From contig NZ_JHZZ01000001.1 of assembly GCF_000687935.1 (NCBI RefSeq), forward strand, positions 1,550,001 through 1,614,000: a stretch of DNA of 64,000 bases, written 5' to 3'. Positions within the stretch are counted from its first letter, which is position 1. The number at the start of each line of letters is the position of its first letter. The notes under the pieces were generated by a model. The model was not told the DNA's origin. It searched no databases and saw only the letters and a program-made list of their open reading frames with translations. Source of the stretch: Polaribacter sp. Hel_I_88 (lineage in GTDB: Bacteria; Bacteroidota; Bacteroidia; Flavobacteriales; Flavobacteriaceae). The translations under genes were made by a program, and so were the position numbers. Of the stretch, positions 7,574-18,200 are shown one piece after another.

Positions 7574-9250
7574 ATGAATATTTTTTCTAATCGTTTTCCA
7601 ATATCTGTATTCACGCTGTTGACTCAACTTATACTTTTGATAAGTTTTGTTGGATGCCAGAATAGTAAAACATCAAACAAAGAATTAATAAAAATTCCTA
7701 ATGATGTTGATTCATTGTATATTTTGGCAAAAGAGACTAAAAATGATTCACTTCTCAATCTTGCACTCAAATCGTACATCAAAACCTACTATCGTAAACA
7801 AGACTGGAAACCTTTTCACGAATATCTGAAAGAACACTTATCTCTAACTTCTCGTATTGGAGATACTACTTCTTATGCTAGAACTTTAGAATACAAAGCA
7901 GGATATTTTAATAAACAAAATGAAATAGATAGTGCTTATTACTACTATGCGCAAAGTCTTAAACTTTATAAGGCAACACAAGACTCATTAAATATCGGTT
8001 TTGGTCTATTAAATATAGCGATTATTCAAAAAAACTTTCGAGATTATCCACGCAGTATCCATAATTTAAAACAGTCATTGTTATTTATGGAAGGTAAGGC
8101 AAGTGCAAGACGCATTTCCTCAAGTTATAATACGTTAGGAATCAACTTTAATTACATGAATGCTTATGATTCGGCTCTGGTATACCATAAAAAATCAAAA
8201 GAATTAAGAGAAACAATAAAAAACCAAGCATATCTTATTCAGTCACTCAATAACATTGGAAAAGTATATGAGGACAAAGGCAATTACACTATTGCTCTGG
8301 ATTATTATGAAAGGGCGTTAAGTTATGACTCCATAATTATTGAATATCCAAAAACTAGAGCAACTTTAATTGATAATCGAGCTCATAGTCTTTTTTTGTT
8401 AGATAAAAATAAAAATAGTATTGAAGAAGATTTTTTGGCTGCTCTAGCCATTAGAGATAGTCTAGATGATGCTTATGGAAAAACAGTGAGCTATATCCAT
8501 CTGGCTAAATTCTATGGATTTCAAAATAACAGTAGAAAAGCCAAGTATTATACAAGACAAGCAGAAGCAATTGCTAAAAATATTAATGACCACCAAAATC
8601 ATTTAGAAACTTTAGAGTTACAAATTCTTCTTTTTGATGGAGAGGATAAGCAACGTGCCTTGAATTATTATAAACATATTCGAGATAGTCTTGACTTTGG
8701 AGACAAAACCAAATTAGAGAGCTTATATGATGTTGAAGAAAAAGTCTCCACTAGTAAGAGCATCATTGATACTCAAAAAAAAGAAATAATACTTCTAAAA
8801 GAAAGTAAGTGGTGGATAATGCTTTTTGTTTTATTTATTATTGTACTATTTGCTACCATAGTAAACTATATTAATAATAAAAAGAGAAAAAAAGAAAAAG
8901 AGTTAGATAGAATTAAAGAGTCTGCACTCCAAATGGTTTATCGAGGTAAGGTTGAACCCCAAGCTGAAGAATTTCATAACTACTTGGAAGAAACATTTAA
9001 TTTAAACAAGAATCCTGCGCTCTTTCAATTTCTTATACTTCGAGGAGCTGGAAAGTCAGAAAGAGAAATAGCAGATATTTCTGATGTAAGCATAGGGGCA
9101 ATAGAAAAAAGAAGAAATAGATTAATTAAACATCTTAAAAAACTCTTGGATATTTCTCCTAATGATTTTTTTTCAATTAAGGATTTTTACAATATAGAGT
9201 TAAAAAAATTTCGAAAAGAGAACAATAAAAACTTAACAGACCAAAAGTAA
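7574..9250 (+). CDS. Membrane TPR regulator with LuxR-type HTH
   Basis: The 558-residue protein starts with a lipoprotein-like signal (lipobox FVGC, Cys28). Tetratricopeptide repeats fill about 60-390 (for example ALDYYERALSYD-type helices). One transmembrane helix lies at about 413-433, then a basic coiled-coil, then a C-terminal GerE/LuxR-like HTH (about 475-535: FLILRGAGKSEREIAD...SIGAIEKRRNRL). TPRs would therefore be periplasmic and the HTH cytoplasmic, allowing transcription control directly from the membrane without a phosphorelay. The TPR part resembles that of the histidine kinase at 30142-32196. It lies upstream of an RHS gene with a 30-bp dyad between them, so it probably controls the RHS operon. 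Confidence 0.75.
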   Translation: MNIFSNRFPISVFTLLTQLILLISFVGCQNSKTSNKELIKIPNDVDSLYILAKETKNDSLLNLALKSYIKTYYRKQDWKPFHEYLKEHLSLTSRIGDTTSYARTLEYKAGYFNKQNEIDSAYYYYAQSLKLYKATQDSLNIGFGLLNIAIIQKNFRDYPRSIHNLKQSLLFMEGKASARRISSSYNTLGINFNYMNAYDSALVYHKKSKELRETIKNQAYLIQSLNNIGKVYEDKGNYTIALDYYERALSYDSIIIEYPKTRATLIDNRAHSLFLLDKNKNSIEEDFLAALAIRDSLDDAYGKTVSYIHLAKFYGFQNNSRKAKYYTRQAEAIAKNINDHQNHLETLELQILLFDGEDKQRALNYYKHIRDSLDFGDKTKLESLYDVEEKVSTSKSIIDTQKKEIILLKESKWWIMLFVLFIIVLFATIVNYINNKKRKKEKELDRIKESALQMVYRGKVEPQAEEFHNYLEETFNLNKNPALFQFLILRGAGKSEREIADISDVSIGAIEKRRNRLIKHLKKLLDISPNDFFSIKDFYNIELKKFRKENNKNLTDQK

Positions 9251-9255
9251 GGTTT

Positions 9256-9285
9256 ATATATGTACCCCTTAAGGGTTACATATAT
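9256..9285. promoter_or_regulatory. 30-bp dyad upstream of RHS gene
   Basis: An almost perfect palindrome centred on TTAA, with 14 of 15 base pairs matching (single mismatch at 9265/9276) and arms reading ATATATGTA and TACATATAT. It begins 6 bases after the stop of the TPR-LuxR gene and about 90 bases before the RHS start. There is no following T tract, so an operator is more likely than a terminator. The neighbouring HTH protein is the obvious candidate ligand (inference). Confidence 0.55.
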
Positions 9286-9377
9286 GATTATCAGTGAAAT
9301 AAAATATTTTTTACACTGAATTTTATTTTATTTTTATTAAGATTGTACTTGATATATTATAACACAAGGTACATCTT

Positions 9378-12300
9378 ATGAAAAAAATTATTCCTTTTTT
9401 ATTGTTTTTTTTAGTATTAAACAGTTTTTCTCAAACATTAGACAAAGTATTTCTTACTAACGAGGTTTTTAGAGTAATTTATGGTAATGGAGCTGATCCT
9501 GATGATTATCCCGCTGCTCATTATCCAGCGGTCTATAATGAATTACAAGCCAATGGAGGATTTGAGAAAAAAGCAAAATTATTAATCTATTTAGAGTTTA
9601 AAGATAATGTACCTGTATTTAGAAGAGATTTAAGTTCTTTTAACATTAAATCCGTTCCCTTTAGAACAAGTGTAATAAAAGTTCTTTTGGAGGCATTTAA
9701 AGTTCCATTAAATACAAATGGTTCACTTCACTACAATGACGTTGATTCAAACACTTTGTATTACGAGCATCTTCTCACAGCATATAATCTCGGAATGCTT
9801 CCTAATTCATCTTCTTTAAATCCAGAAAATGGTATTTCCTATAATGAATTTCTTGAGTATGTTAAATTTTTAGAAAGTTCATCTTCTGTTGATGCTCCAA
9901 CGCAGTCAGAACTTAAAGATGAAGAAAACTACTTTAGACCAGGTATATATAGTCCTGAAACACTAGGTCAATTCAGAGGAATTGAACAAGGGGTTTTTAG
10001 TCATTATGCTAAAAATAGCTTTGCAATCCCAGATCGTAAAATGAACTTAAATTTCTCTCATTTTTACAGCACTTCTATGGTAGAAATTCCTGAGGGATAT
10101 TATCCTATAAAGCCTTTGGGGCGCGGTTGGTCTCATAGCTATAATTCCTACATAGTAAGAGAAAATAATGTAGGAAATGAAAAAATTGATTATTACAATA
10201 TTGTTTGGCCAGATGGCACTATTCATATATATAATAAAGATGATAATAAGTATGTAACTCTTGGAGTATATGATGAATTTGATGATAACTCTTCTACAAT
10301 TTATATTACAAAAAAAAATCAGGTTCGTTACAAGTATGAGAAATTAGACTCAGATAGACTTATTTTTTATCTGACGGAAATTCAAGATTCCAATGGAAAT
10401 GAGATTACTATTGACTATGAAAATGCAGAAGAAGATGATACCAAACGTATAGAATATGTAGAATCCCCTTCTGGAAAAAAACTTCGATTTGAATATGCTA
10501 GTAATACGGATTATATTAAAGACATTACAGATCCAATAGGAAGAGAGATACGGTTTGATTTAGACGATGATGACGATAATAGACTGGAAAATTTCTATGA
10601 TGCAAAAGGAAATCGAACTCGATATAGTTATATTGAGAATGATGCTGAAGCCCCATTATCTGAACAAATTAATCGGTTTCTTTTAGATGAAATAAAGTTA
10701 CCCAAAGGAAACGAAATAAAAGCAACATATAATAGCGATAATGCCAAGCTTTCTTCATACAGAATAAACAATGATGACGAGATAGATATTGATGTAAAAT
10801 TTGATTATGAGTCTAATGAATTTACTTCTAAAGTAAAAATCCCGACAGCTGGTGGTAAAACACTTACCCAAAATTATACATTTAACGCAAATGGATTAGT
10901 AACTGTATATGACAGTGATATAGACAACATTACCATAGAGTATCCAACATCAGGGAAAAATATTTTGCTTCCTAATAATACCAATACCAATGGGATTGAT
11001 GTTGAATATGACTATGACTCTAATGGAAATGTAACCAAAATTGATAAGGAAAATGGAGGTGTTGTGGAAGAGTTTGAATACGATAGCGATAATAACTTAA
11101 CGAAATATATCGACCCTAATGAGAACGTAACCCAATTCTTTTATGATAGTGATGAAAACTTACTACAAGTAATAGATGCTATTGGAAATTCCATCCACTA
11201 TAGTTATGACACTTATGGTCAACTTACCTCCATAGTTAACCAAGAGAACATTGAAGTTAAGTACAAGTATGAGGATGATGGAGTAGTATCTTCTATAACT
11301 GCACCTAAAGGAATACAAAGTACATTTTCATATGATGGAATTAACCGACTTTTAAAAAGAGTTGATAATGGACTCGTATCTCAATATAAATATGACGAAA
11401 ATGATAACTTGACTTCATTCACCAATTCTGGGAATTTTACAACAAGTTACAGCTATGATACCAATGATAATCTAACCTCTATTGTAAACGCAAAGAATGT
11501 CGCAACATCATTCACCTATGATGAGCAAGATAGAGTTATTGAAGAAACTTTTGGTAGCCATACCAAACACTATGAGTACTCTGATGAGGGTTTTTTAACA
11601 GAATTTATTAAACCTTCTGGAACTGACATTGATTATAAATACGATAACGATGGAAGACTTGAGGAAACAGGAACTATTACTGATATTGATTATAATAATA
11701 GAAATTTGTTAGAAGATGTATCTAACGCAAGTGGAAAAGTTTCATTTAGATATGACAATTTAAACCTTGTAGAGCGTGTAACCACAACCCACGGATATAG
11801 AATTGAATATGATTATGAAGATACGGGTAGTCTTGATGATATTGAATACCCAACAATCAATGGAGTAGAGTTGGAAACCCACTACTTATATGATGATAAA
11901 AATCGAGTGACAAAAATTGAGTTATTAAGAAATATCGGTCAAGATAATTTGATTTTAGCAGAGTACAAATATCTAAAAGACGATAGAATAGCACACATAG
12001 ATTTAGCTAACAATTTTAGAATAGATTATAGATACGATGAAGCCGGCAGAAGGGACTATGTTTCTCATGTGGATTTAAATTCAGGAAATCCAATTTATGA
12101 AGGAAAGTTTATTTTAGATGTTCATGGAAATATTACTAAAGCTTCAGAGTCATTACCCTTTGCAGCTGTAGATTCAAATTCAAGCAGTAGTAGCAACAAT
12201 AGTTACTCATACAATCAAAATAATCATATAACTCAAGGCAGTGGCATTCCCATTTCTGTTAATGAAGATGGAAATACCACTTCGATTGATTCAGGAATTA

Positions 12301-13295
12301 GTTTAAATTATGATATTGATGATCGTTTAATAAGCTATTCAGATATTGACAATGACTTTGAGTTTAAGTACAATGGATTTGGTCAAAGAATTGAAATGTC
12401 TAAAGATGGAGTAAACACCAAATTCATTCGAGATGTTTTGCAAGACAATATTCTTGTAGAGCTAGATCAAAATAACAACCCAATATATTATTATATCTAT
12501 AGCCCAACAGGAATGCTTATTGCACGAATGAAACCCAATGGTGATTTGCAATACTATCATGGAGATATTAGAGGTAGCACTATTGCAATTACTAACGAGT
12601 CAAGAGAAGTTACTCATAAATATTTTTATGATGATTTTGGTGAAATCACCAAAATAGTTGAGCCTGATAATGATAGCAATAGATTTAGATATGTTGGAAC
12701 TTATGGAGTTGAATATGATACTGAAGATTTATTTTACATGCGTGCACGATATTATAAGCCTACGATAGGTAGATTCTTAACCGAAGACCCTGTTTGGAGT
12801 AATAATTTGTATCCGTATGCGGATAATAATCCGATTAGTAGGATTGATCCTAAAGGAACAAAATCTTTTCCTGCGTTATTTAAAGAAGAGAAATATAAAG
12901 ATTCTAACGGTAATACAATATCTAGTATAGAGGCTTTTAGAATTCAGCATAGTGGTAAAGTAGAGAGTGAAATAATTTATGGCGAATCAAGAATTCCTAT
13001 TATAGGATATAAACATCCTAATGATACGGATAAAAACTATCGATTTGTTCAGCTAAAAAACGGGAAACAAGTAGATATGATACATTTTTTTGTTGTTGGA
13101 AGAAGAGGTCATTTATTAGGTTTTGCTAAAGAAATACAGCAGTTTGTTATGGGGTCTAAAAGTGCTTTCAACCCTCAAGATGTTTATTCCAATGAACTAG
13201 GAATTCAGTTCTTCAAATCCTTTGATGATTTATTAAAAGATAATCCTGATAAAATATCAGAATATATATCAATTTATTTCAATCAATTTAACTAA
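9378..13295 (+). CDS. RHS/YD-repeat polymorphic toxin-like protein
   Basis: The 1305-residue protein has a Sec signal peptide (residues 1-19). Residues about 190-270 resemble the domain that precedes YD repeats in RHS proteins. About 340-1050 consist of many YD repeats (YDxxGNxTxx-like units). An RHS-associated core (about 1055-1160) contains YYHGDIRGST, YFYDDFGEITK, YMRARYYKPTIGRF and NNPISRIDPKG. After that motif comes a unique tail of about 142 residues, where polymorphic toxins carry their effector; it includes DMIHFFVVGRRG and SAFNPQDVYSNELG segments. I cannot name its activity. A BamE-like small gene follows 2 bases later, in the place usual for an immunity gene. No T9SS domain is seen on this protein, so export beyond the inner membrane is unexplained. 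Confidence 0.8.
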   Translation: MKKIIPFLLFFLVLNSFSQTLDKVFLTNEVFRVIYGNGADPDDYPAAHYPAVYNELQANGGFEKKAKLLIYLEFKDNVPVFRRDLSSFNIKSVPFRTSVIKVLLEAFKVPLNTNGSLHYNDVDSNTLYYEHLLTAYNLGMLPNSSSLNPENGISYNEFLEYVKFLESSSSVDAPTQSELKDEENYFRPGIYSPETLGQFRGIEQGVFSHYAKNSFAIPDRKMNLNFSHFYSTSMVEIPEGYYPIKPLGRGWSHSYNSYIVRENNVGNEKIDYYNIVWPDGTIHIYNKDDNKYVTLGVYDEFDDNSSTIYITKKNQVRYKYEKLDSDRLIFYLTEIQDSNGNEITIDYENAEEDDTKRIEYVESPSGKKLRFEYASNTDYIKDITDPIGREIRFDLDDDDDNRLENFYDAKGNRTRYSYIENDAEAPLSEQINRFLLDEIKLPKGNEIKATYNSDNAKLSSYRINNDDEIDIDVKFDYESNEFTSKVKIPTAGGKTLTQNYTFNANGLVTVYDSDIDNITIEYPTSGKNILLPNNTNTNGIDVEYDYDSNGNVTKIDKENGGVVEEFEYDSDNNLTKYIDPNENVTQFFYDSDENLLQVIDAIGNSIHYSYDTYGQLTSIVNQENIEVKYKYEDDGVVSSITAPKGIQSTFSYDGINRLLKRVDNGLVSQYKYDENDNLTSFTNSGNFTTSYSYDTNDNLTSIVNAKNVATSFTYDEQDRVIEETFGSHTKHYEYSDEGFLTEFIKPSGTDIDYKYDNDGRLEETGTITDIDYNNRNLLEDVSNASGKVSFRYDNLNLVERVTTTHGYRIEYDYEDTGSLDDIEYPTINGVELETHYLYDDKNRVTKIELLRNIGQDNLILAEYKYLKDDRIAHIDLANNFRIDYRYDEAGRRDYVSHVDLNSGNPIYEGKFILDVHGNITKASESLPFAAVDSNSSSSSNNSYSYNQNNHITQGSGIPISVNEDGNTTSIDSGISLNYDIDDRLISYSDIDNDFEFKYNGFGQRIEMSKDGVNTKFIRDVLQDNILVELDQNNNPIYYYIYSPTGMLIARMKPNGDLQYYHGDIRGSTIAITNESREVTHKYFYDDFGEITKIVEPDNDSNRFRYVGTYGVEYDTEDLFYMRARYYKPTIGRFLTEDPVWSNNLYPYADNNPISRIDPKGTKSFPALFKEEKYKDSNGNTISSIEAFRIQHSGKVESEIIYGESRIPIIGYKHPNDTDKNYRFVQLKNGKQVDMIHFFVVGRRGHLLGFAKEIQQFVMGSKSAFNPQDVYSNELGIQFFKSFDDLLKDNPDKISEYISIYFNQFN

Positions 13296-13297
13296 AT

Positions 13298-13609
13298 ATG
13301 ACTAAAAGAAAAACAATTAAATCAGCTATAATATTATTTTTATTAATAATATTATCAAGTTTATTTTATAATATAACCATTACTAAATCTCAAGAGCGTA
13401 GTATTAATTCTGCAAAAAAAATAGAAATTGGAATGACGTATTCTGAAGTTTTTTCTGTAATGAAAGATAAAAACGTCCCCTGTATAAAACCATTTAATTA
13501 TTGCGATAATTTATTACTATATGATACTCACAATGATAGCTTTCCTTATATAGAAGTTACATTTGATAGGAGCCAAAAAGTCAAAGAAGTGTATATTCCT
13601 AAATTTTAA
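13298..13609 (+). CDS. Small BamE/SmpA-like anchored protein, candidate immunity protein
   Basis: The 103-residue product starts 2 bases after the RHS stop. Residues 7-27 are a hydrophobic signal anchor. The rest has the order typical of small BamE/SmpA-like folds: IEIGMTYSEVFSVM (a helix after a Gly-Met turn) and then beta strands (LLLYDT, IEVTFD, VKEVYIPKF). It has a single pair of cysteines (Cys66 and Cys73 by count) that could form a disulfide outside the membrane. Position directly behind a variable RHS tail suggests an immunity protein that protects against the RHS effector in the periplasm. The fold call is tentative and immunity is inferred from position only. Confidence 0.5.
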   Translation: MTKRKTIKSAIILFLLIILSSLFYNITITKSQERSINSAKKIEIGMTYSEVFSVMKDKNVPCIKPFNYCDNLLLYDTHNDSFPYIEVTFDRSQKVKEVYIPKF

Positions 13610-13613
13610 AAAA

Positions 13614-14072
13614 ATGAAAATAAAAATTAAATATTTATTCCTTCTTATATGCATTTCAGCATATACTCAAGGAATAGTAGAAACAACTTATGAGTACGAC
13701 AACCTAAACCGTTTGGTAAAGGTTGTTTTTACTGGAGAAAAAGAGAAAAACTATGTCTATGATGATTTAGGAAATAGAATAGTGCTAAATATTACAACTC
13801 TAAGTATTGATGCTGAAATCTTAAAAAACACTATCACAGTCTACCCCAACCCAACAGATAGTTTTTTAAACATTCAATTACCGCAAACTATTCTTGGTGA
13901 AAATATCTCTATTGTACTCTATGATATCAATGGAAAACAAATTAAAAAATCCGAAATAAAAGTAAAAGATAATTCTGCAATGATTAATGTAGAAAATTTA
14001 TCAAAAGGAGTTTATCTCTTACATATTAAAAATGAAGATAAAAAATGGTCTCAACTTTTTATTAAGAAATAA
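13614..14072 (+). CDS. Short YD-repeat protein with T9SS sorting domain
   Basis: The ATG at 13614 is preferred over an extension from 13563 because it gives an immediate signal peptide. The 152-residue product then has a single YD-repeat pair (about 22-62: YEYDNLNRLVKVVF, YVYDDLGNRIVL) and a C-terminal type IX secretion sorting domain (about 75-152: ITVYPNPTDSFLNI, ISIVLYDINGKQI, GVYLLHI, QLFIKK). It looks like the 3' end of an RHS-type gene separated from its body by the variable tail and small gene, or an independent surface protein. The T9SS domain implies export across the outer membrane and surface anchoring or release. Confidence 0.7.
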   Translation: MKIKIKYLFLLICISAYTQGIVETTYEYDNLNRLVKVVFTGEKEKNYVYDDLGNRIVLNITTLSIDAEILKNTITVYPNPTDSFLNIQLPQTILGENISIVLYDINGKQIKKSEIKVKDNSAMINVENLSKGVYLLHIKNEDKKWSQLFIKK

Positions 14073-14176
14073 ATAATCATTTTGTCTGTTTGGAGACCAA
14101 TCTAAGGCCTTAGTATTAAGTAATTAATTTTATTTTAAAATTCACTAAATTTAGATAAAAAAACTATTTTTGAAAA

Positions 14177-15211
14177 ATGGTAAAACTATTTATAAAAGGA
14201 GTTTTTATTTTAGGGGTTATAGGAGTACTGCTTTTCTTCCTTTGGTCTAAATTATTGATAGTTTCATTAGTGCTTCTTATCGTTTTAGATACCATTACAC
14301 TTAATAAAATTTATTTTTTCTTAAAAACTAATTTATCAAAAATAGTTCTATCGGTTATTAGGTATGTTTATATTATTATTCTACCAATTCTATTTACAGT
14401 TTTTATTAGAACCTTTTTCTTTGATGTTTATTATGTTCCCTCTAGTTCTATGGAAAGAACCTTATATCCTGGAGATTATGTGCTGATTAATAAATTTAGT
14501 TATGGAGTAAAACTTCCAAAGCATCTTAGAAATTTACCCGTTATTGGAAACTTATTTGATTCACCAGAAAATGAATATAATTTATATAGAATGTTAAACT
14601 CTTTTGCAAAATTTGAGAGAGAAAATATTGTAGTTTTTAAAGCAATAGATAATTCAGATAAATTTTTAATTAAAAGGATTATAGGTTTATCCGGAGACAC
14701 TATACAAATTAAAAAAGCAAAAGTTTTTATTAACTCTAAAGAACTCAAACAAAATCAAAATTACACTTACAGCTACATTTATAATCAAGAAAATAATGTC
14801 ACTATACATCAAAATTATTCTAATAAAGAATATGCAGCACTTTCAGATAACGAAAGAAAAAAACACAAAATAAACATAGAAGAAAAAACAAACTATAATT
14901 ATTTCTTATTCCCTTTAAGTAAACAAGATGAATGGACAAGAGATAATTATGGAAAACTAATTATTCCAAAAAAAGGAATGAAAATTGAATTAACAGAAGA
15001 AAACATATCAATCTATAATGCTTCAACAACCAATTTTGAAAATACAGATTTATCAAAATTAACAGATACTACCTATATCTTTAAAAATAATTATTTTTTT
15101 ATGATGGGAGATAATAGACACTATTCTATAGACTCAAGAAGTTTTGGTTTTGTTCCAGAAAGTTATATACAAGGAAAAATGATTAAAATATTTTCTTTTA
15201 ATGATGACTAA
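14177..15211 (+). CDS. lepB: Signal peptidase I
   Basis: The 344-residue protein has N-terminal membrane helices (about 3-47 and 58-85), then the SPase I catalytic core. Ser91 sits in VPSSSMERTLYPGD, and Lys166 in FLIKRIIGLSGD is the general base; the C-terminal box MMGDNRHYSIDSRSFGFV is present, so the enzyme appears intact. It cleaves Sec signal peptides at the outer face of the inner membrane. It overlaps by 4 bases the convergent RND gene and lies close to three secreted peptide precursors with A-x-A-like cleavage sites. It could be a dedicated processing enzyme for them, or a second general copy; a housekeeping lepB would be expected elsewhere in the genome. Confidence 0.85.
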   Translation: MVKLFIKGVFILGVIGVLLFFLWSKLLIVSLVLLIVLDTITLNKIYFFLKTNLSKIVLSVIRYVYIIILPILFTVFIRTFFFDVYYVPSSSMERTLYPGDYVLINKFSYGVKLPKHLRNLPVIGNLFDSPENEYNLYRMLNSFAKFERENIVVFKAIDNSDKFLIKRIIGLSGDTIQIKKAKVFINSKELKQNQNYTYSYIYNQENNVTIHQNYSNKEYAALSDNERKKHKINIEEKTNYNYFLFPLSKQDEWTRDNYGKLIIPKKGMKIELTEENISIYNASTTNFENTDLSKLTDTTYIFKNNYFFMMGDNRHYSIDSRSFGFVPESYIQGKMIKIFSFNDD

Positions 15212-18200
15212 TTTTGAATTACTCTCTTTTTCAAAGTAAACAAAGGCAGATAAAACAAAATACCTATAATAGAAAAAACTAGTCCTCCAATAGTTCCTGC
15301 TCCTAAAGCAAACCAAAATACCTCATTTTGACCATCTTTTATAAATGGAATAAATCCTAGAATTGTTGAGATAATAGTAAGTGTAATTGGAAATATTTTT
15401 TGTTTAAAAGCTTCAATATATAATTCTAGATAATTTTCATTTGGCTTTTGTTTTCTTAGCTTATTAAAACCATTAATTATAAATATAGATGCATTTACAG
15501 TTATTCCACTTAATAAAACAAAACTAGCTAAACCACCTTGATCAAAATTAAAATCGAAAAGATAAAAAGTTAGAAAAACTCCGATAAAAGATATTGGTAT
15601 TACACTTAAAATAATAAATGGCTGTTTTAGACTCTCAAATAAAATAGCACATATAAAATAAATAATTACTAAAACAAGCAACAATAAAAAAGTATAGTTA
15701 TTATTTTTATCATCATTTAAAAACCAGTTATTTTGAGAACTTTCAAATTGATATCCTAAGGGCAATTTTAATTTAAGTTCTTCTAATTTTGTTTTTAAAA
15801 ACTTTGCACCAAACTTTGCAGAACCTGTATATTGAAATTGAACCAATCGAATATATTCTTGATTTTCTTTATAAACACTTTCCTCTTCCCTTTCTTTGGA
15901 TGTAACTGCTATATTTTTTAAAACAATAGGAGTATGCAAGCTATCTAAGGGCGTATTTTTTATTGCCCATAAATCAAAAGTTTTAGAATTATCAGATTCT
16001 AATCGAATTGGCATATATTTTCCTTTAATATTTATAGAAATATCAGATTGTTTAGAAAGTGTTAAAGATTTTAATTCATTATAGATTTTAGAAGGATCAC
16101 TATTTCTTAACGCTATTTGCTCTTTATCTAAACTAAAAAGATATTCAAATGAAGGTTTTTTAGACCAATAAGAATTTTCTTTTATCAGAACTTTTTGAAT
16201 TCTTGGGTGTTTTTCTAAAGCTGTTTTTAAAGTATCTGCCCAACTATTTAGATCATCATAATTATAACCTTTTGCTTTAACAGTGAAATTAACAGGGTCA
16301 TTACTACCTCCACCTGAACTAAAGCCATTACCTACACCATATACATTCCAGTCTATACCACCAAGATCTAAAACTTTTCTTACTAATCGTGCTTTTAATA
16401 TAAAAGGGAAAGAGGATTCTTTAAAGGCATCTTTAAAAGTAATTTCCATTCTAGCATTATCTCCACTATAAATAGTACTTGTGTATTGTTTAATCTCTAT
16501 AAATTGTTGCAAGTAGTTTTCAATGGCTAAGTATGCTTCATTCATTTGATGCACAGTAGCTCCTTTTTCCATAGAAGCAGATACATATAGTTTTGTTTCT
16601 TCATTTCTATTGTAGTATGCATTTTCAAAAACATAATAATTAAAAAGACGAAAACTTCCTCCTAAATATCTGTCTAAATGTGGTCGAATATTCTCTCTAT
16701 ACCATCCATTCCCTAACGTATTGTTGTATGCTTTTTCAAAGAATGTAGTATTCGTTTCTATTTTCTGAGGCAACATAAAAAAAGGAATTCCGAATATTAG
16801 AATAATAAAAATAAGAGCTATTTTTTTAAATCTCAATAAAACTTTTAGGAGCTTTTGATATGAAGTATAAAACTTTTCTTCAAATTTTAATTTCCATTTA
16901 TTAGTGATTGTAGGTTTTAAAGGGATTTTTTCTAATAAAGCAGGTATTAAAAACAAGGCAACAAAAAGCGAAACACTCAAGTTAATAATAATAACAAGTG
17001 CAAAATCAATAAGATTTACCTTATAAGCATCATCTAAAAAATAAATAATTGAAAGTGCACCTACTGTTGTTAAAGTAGATGCTAAAATTGGTACAAATGC
17101 ATTTCTATTTCCTTGTTTTTTAATATGATCAATCATCACAATACTATTGTCTATAATTAAACCGAGAGAAATAGTTATTCCCGCTAAAGAATATAATTGA
17201 ATTTCTACTTTAAATAGATAATACAGTAAAAAGGCAATGCCTAAGTTAGCTACCAAACTAATTACAGTAATTAATAAATATTTAAAACTCTTACTTGTAA
17301 GTAGTATAAATAAAAGTAAAATTAGAACTGTATAAGAAGATCTTTCATAAATTTTATTTAATTCTGTTTCTAAATATTCAGTTGCATTATAAGTTTCAAT
17401 AATTGAATATCCATTTGGAAGTAAAGTTTGTATTTCTTGCAGTTTTTCACTTACCCTTTTTACCAACACAATTGTATTTGCATTTTTATTAGCGTAAATA
17501 GATAAAGTTATAGCATTTTTACCACTTACCCTGTAATAACTTTGGGTCTCTTGCTCTTGCTCTAAAATTTTTGCAATATCATCTAAATAAATAATTCTTT
17601 CTCCAACCTTTTTTATAGGAATATGCCAGTTTAATTCATTATTCGTGTTAATAGATAAAGTAATATATTCTTTTTTGTAGAAAATAGCCCCTAAACTTTG
17701 TTTAGTAAATTGTTGTTGCAAAGAAGTAATAATATCTTGTTTATTTATAGAAAGTTGCTTTAGTAATTGAAAATTATAATTAATAATAAATTCTTTAGGA
17801 GTTGCACCATATACTTGAGTTTTATCTACGCCCTGTATTGCACCAATAATTGGTTCTATTTGGTTTTTTACCGTTTCTTGAATTGCAAATGGACTTTGTT
17901 TAGCATTAATGCTAAAAGACAAAAAAGCGCGCTCATTCTCTTTATTAGGTTTATTTACGCTTAAAGTTGGATAACTAACTTTTTCTGGAAGTTTTTTATA
18001 AAGCTGTCTAATAATGGTTGCAATTTCAAAACGTACAAAGTCTATGTTTGTATATCTATTAAACTCTAAAGTTATATTACCATTTCCTTTAGAAGATTTA
18101 GAGTTAATTTTGGTTAACCCTTTTACAACACTAAAACCACCTTCTAAAATATTTGTTACTTCCCTTTCTGTTGCATAGGCAGATGCATTTGCCCAATTGT

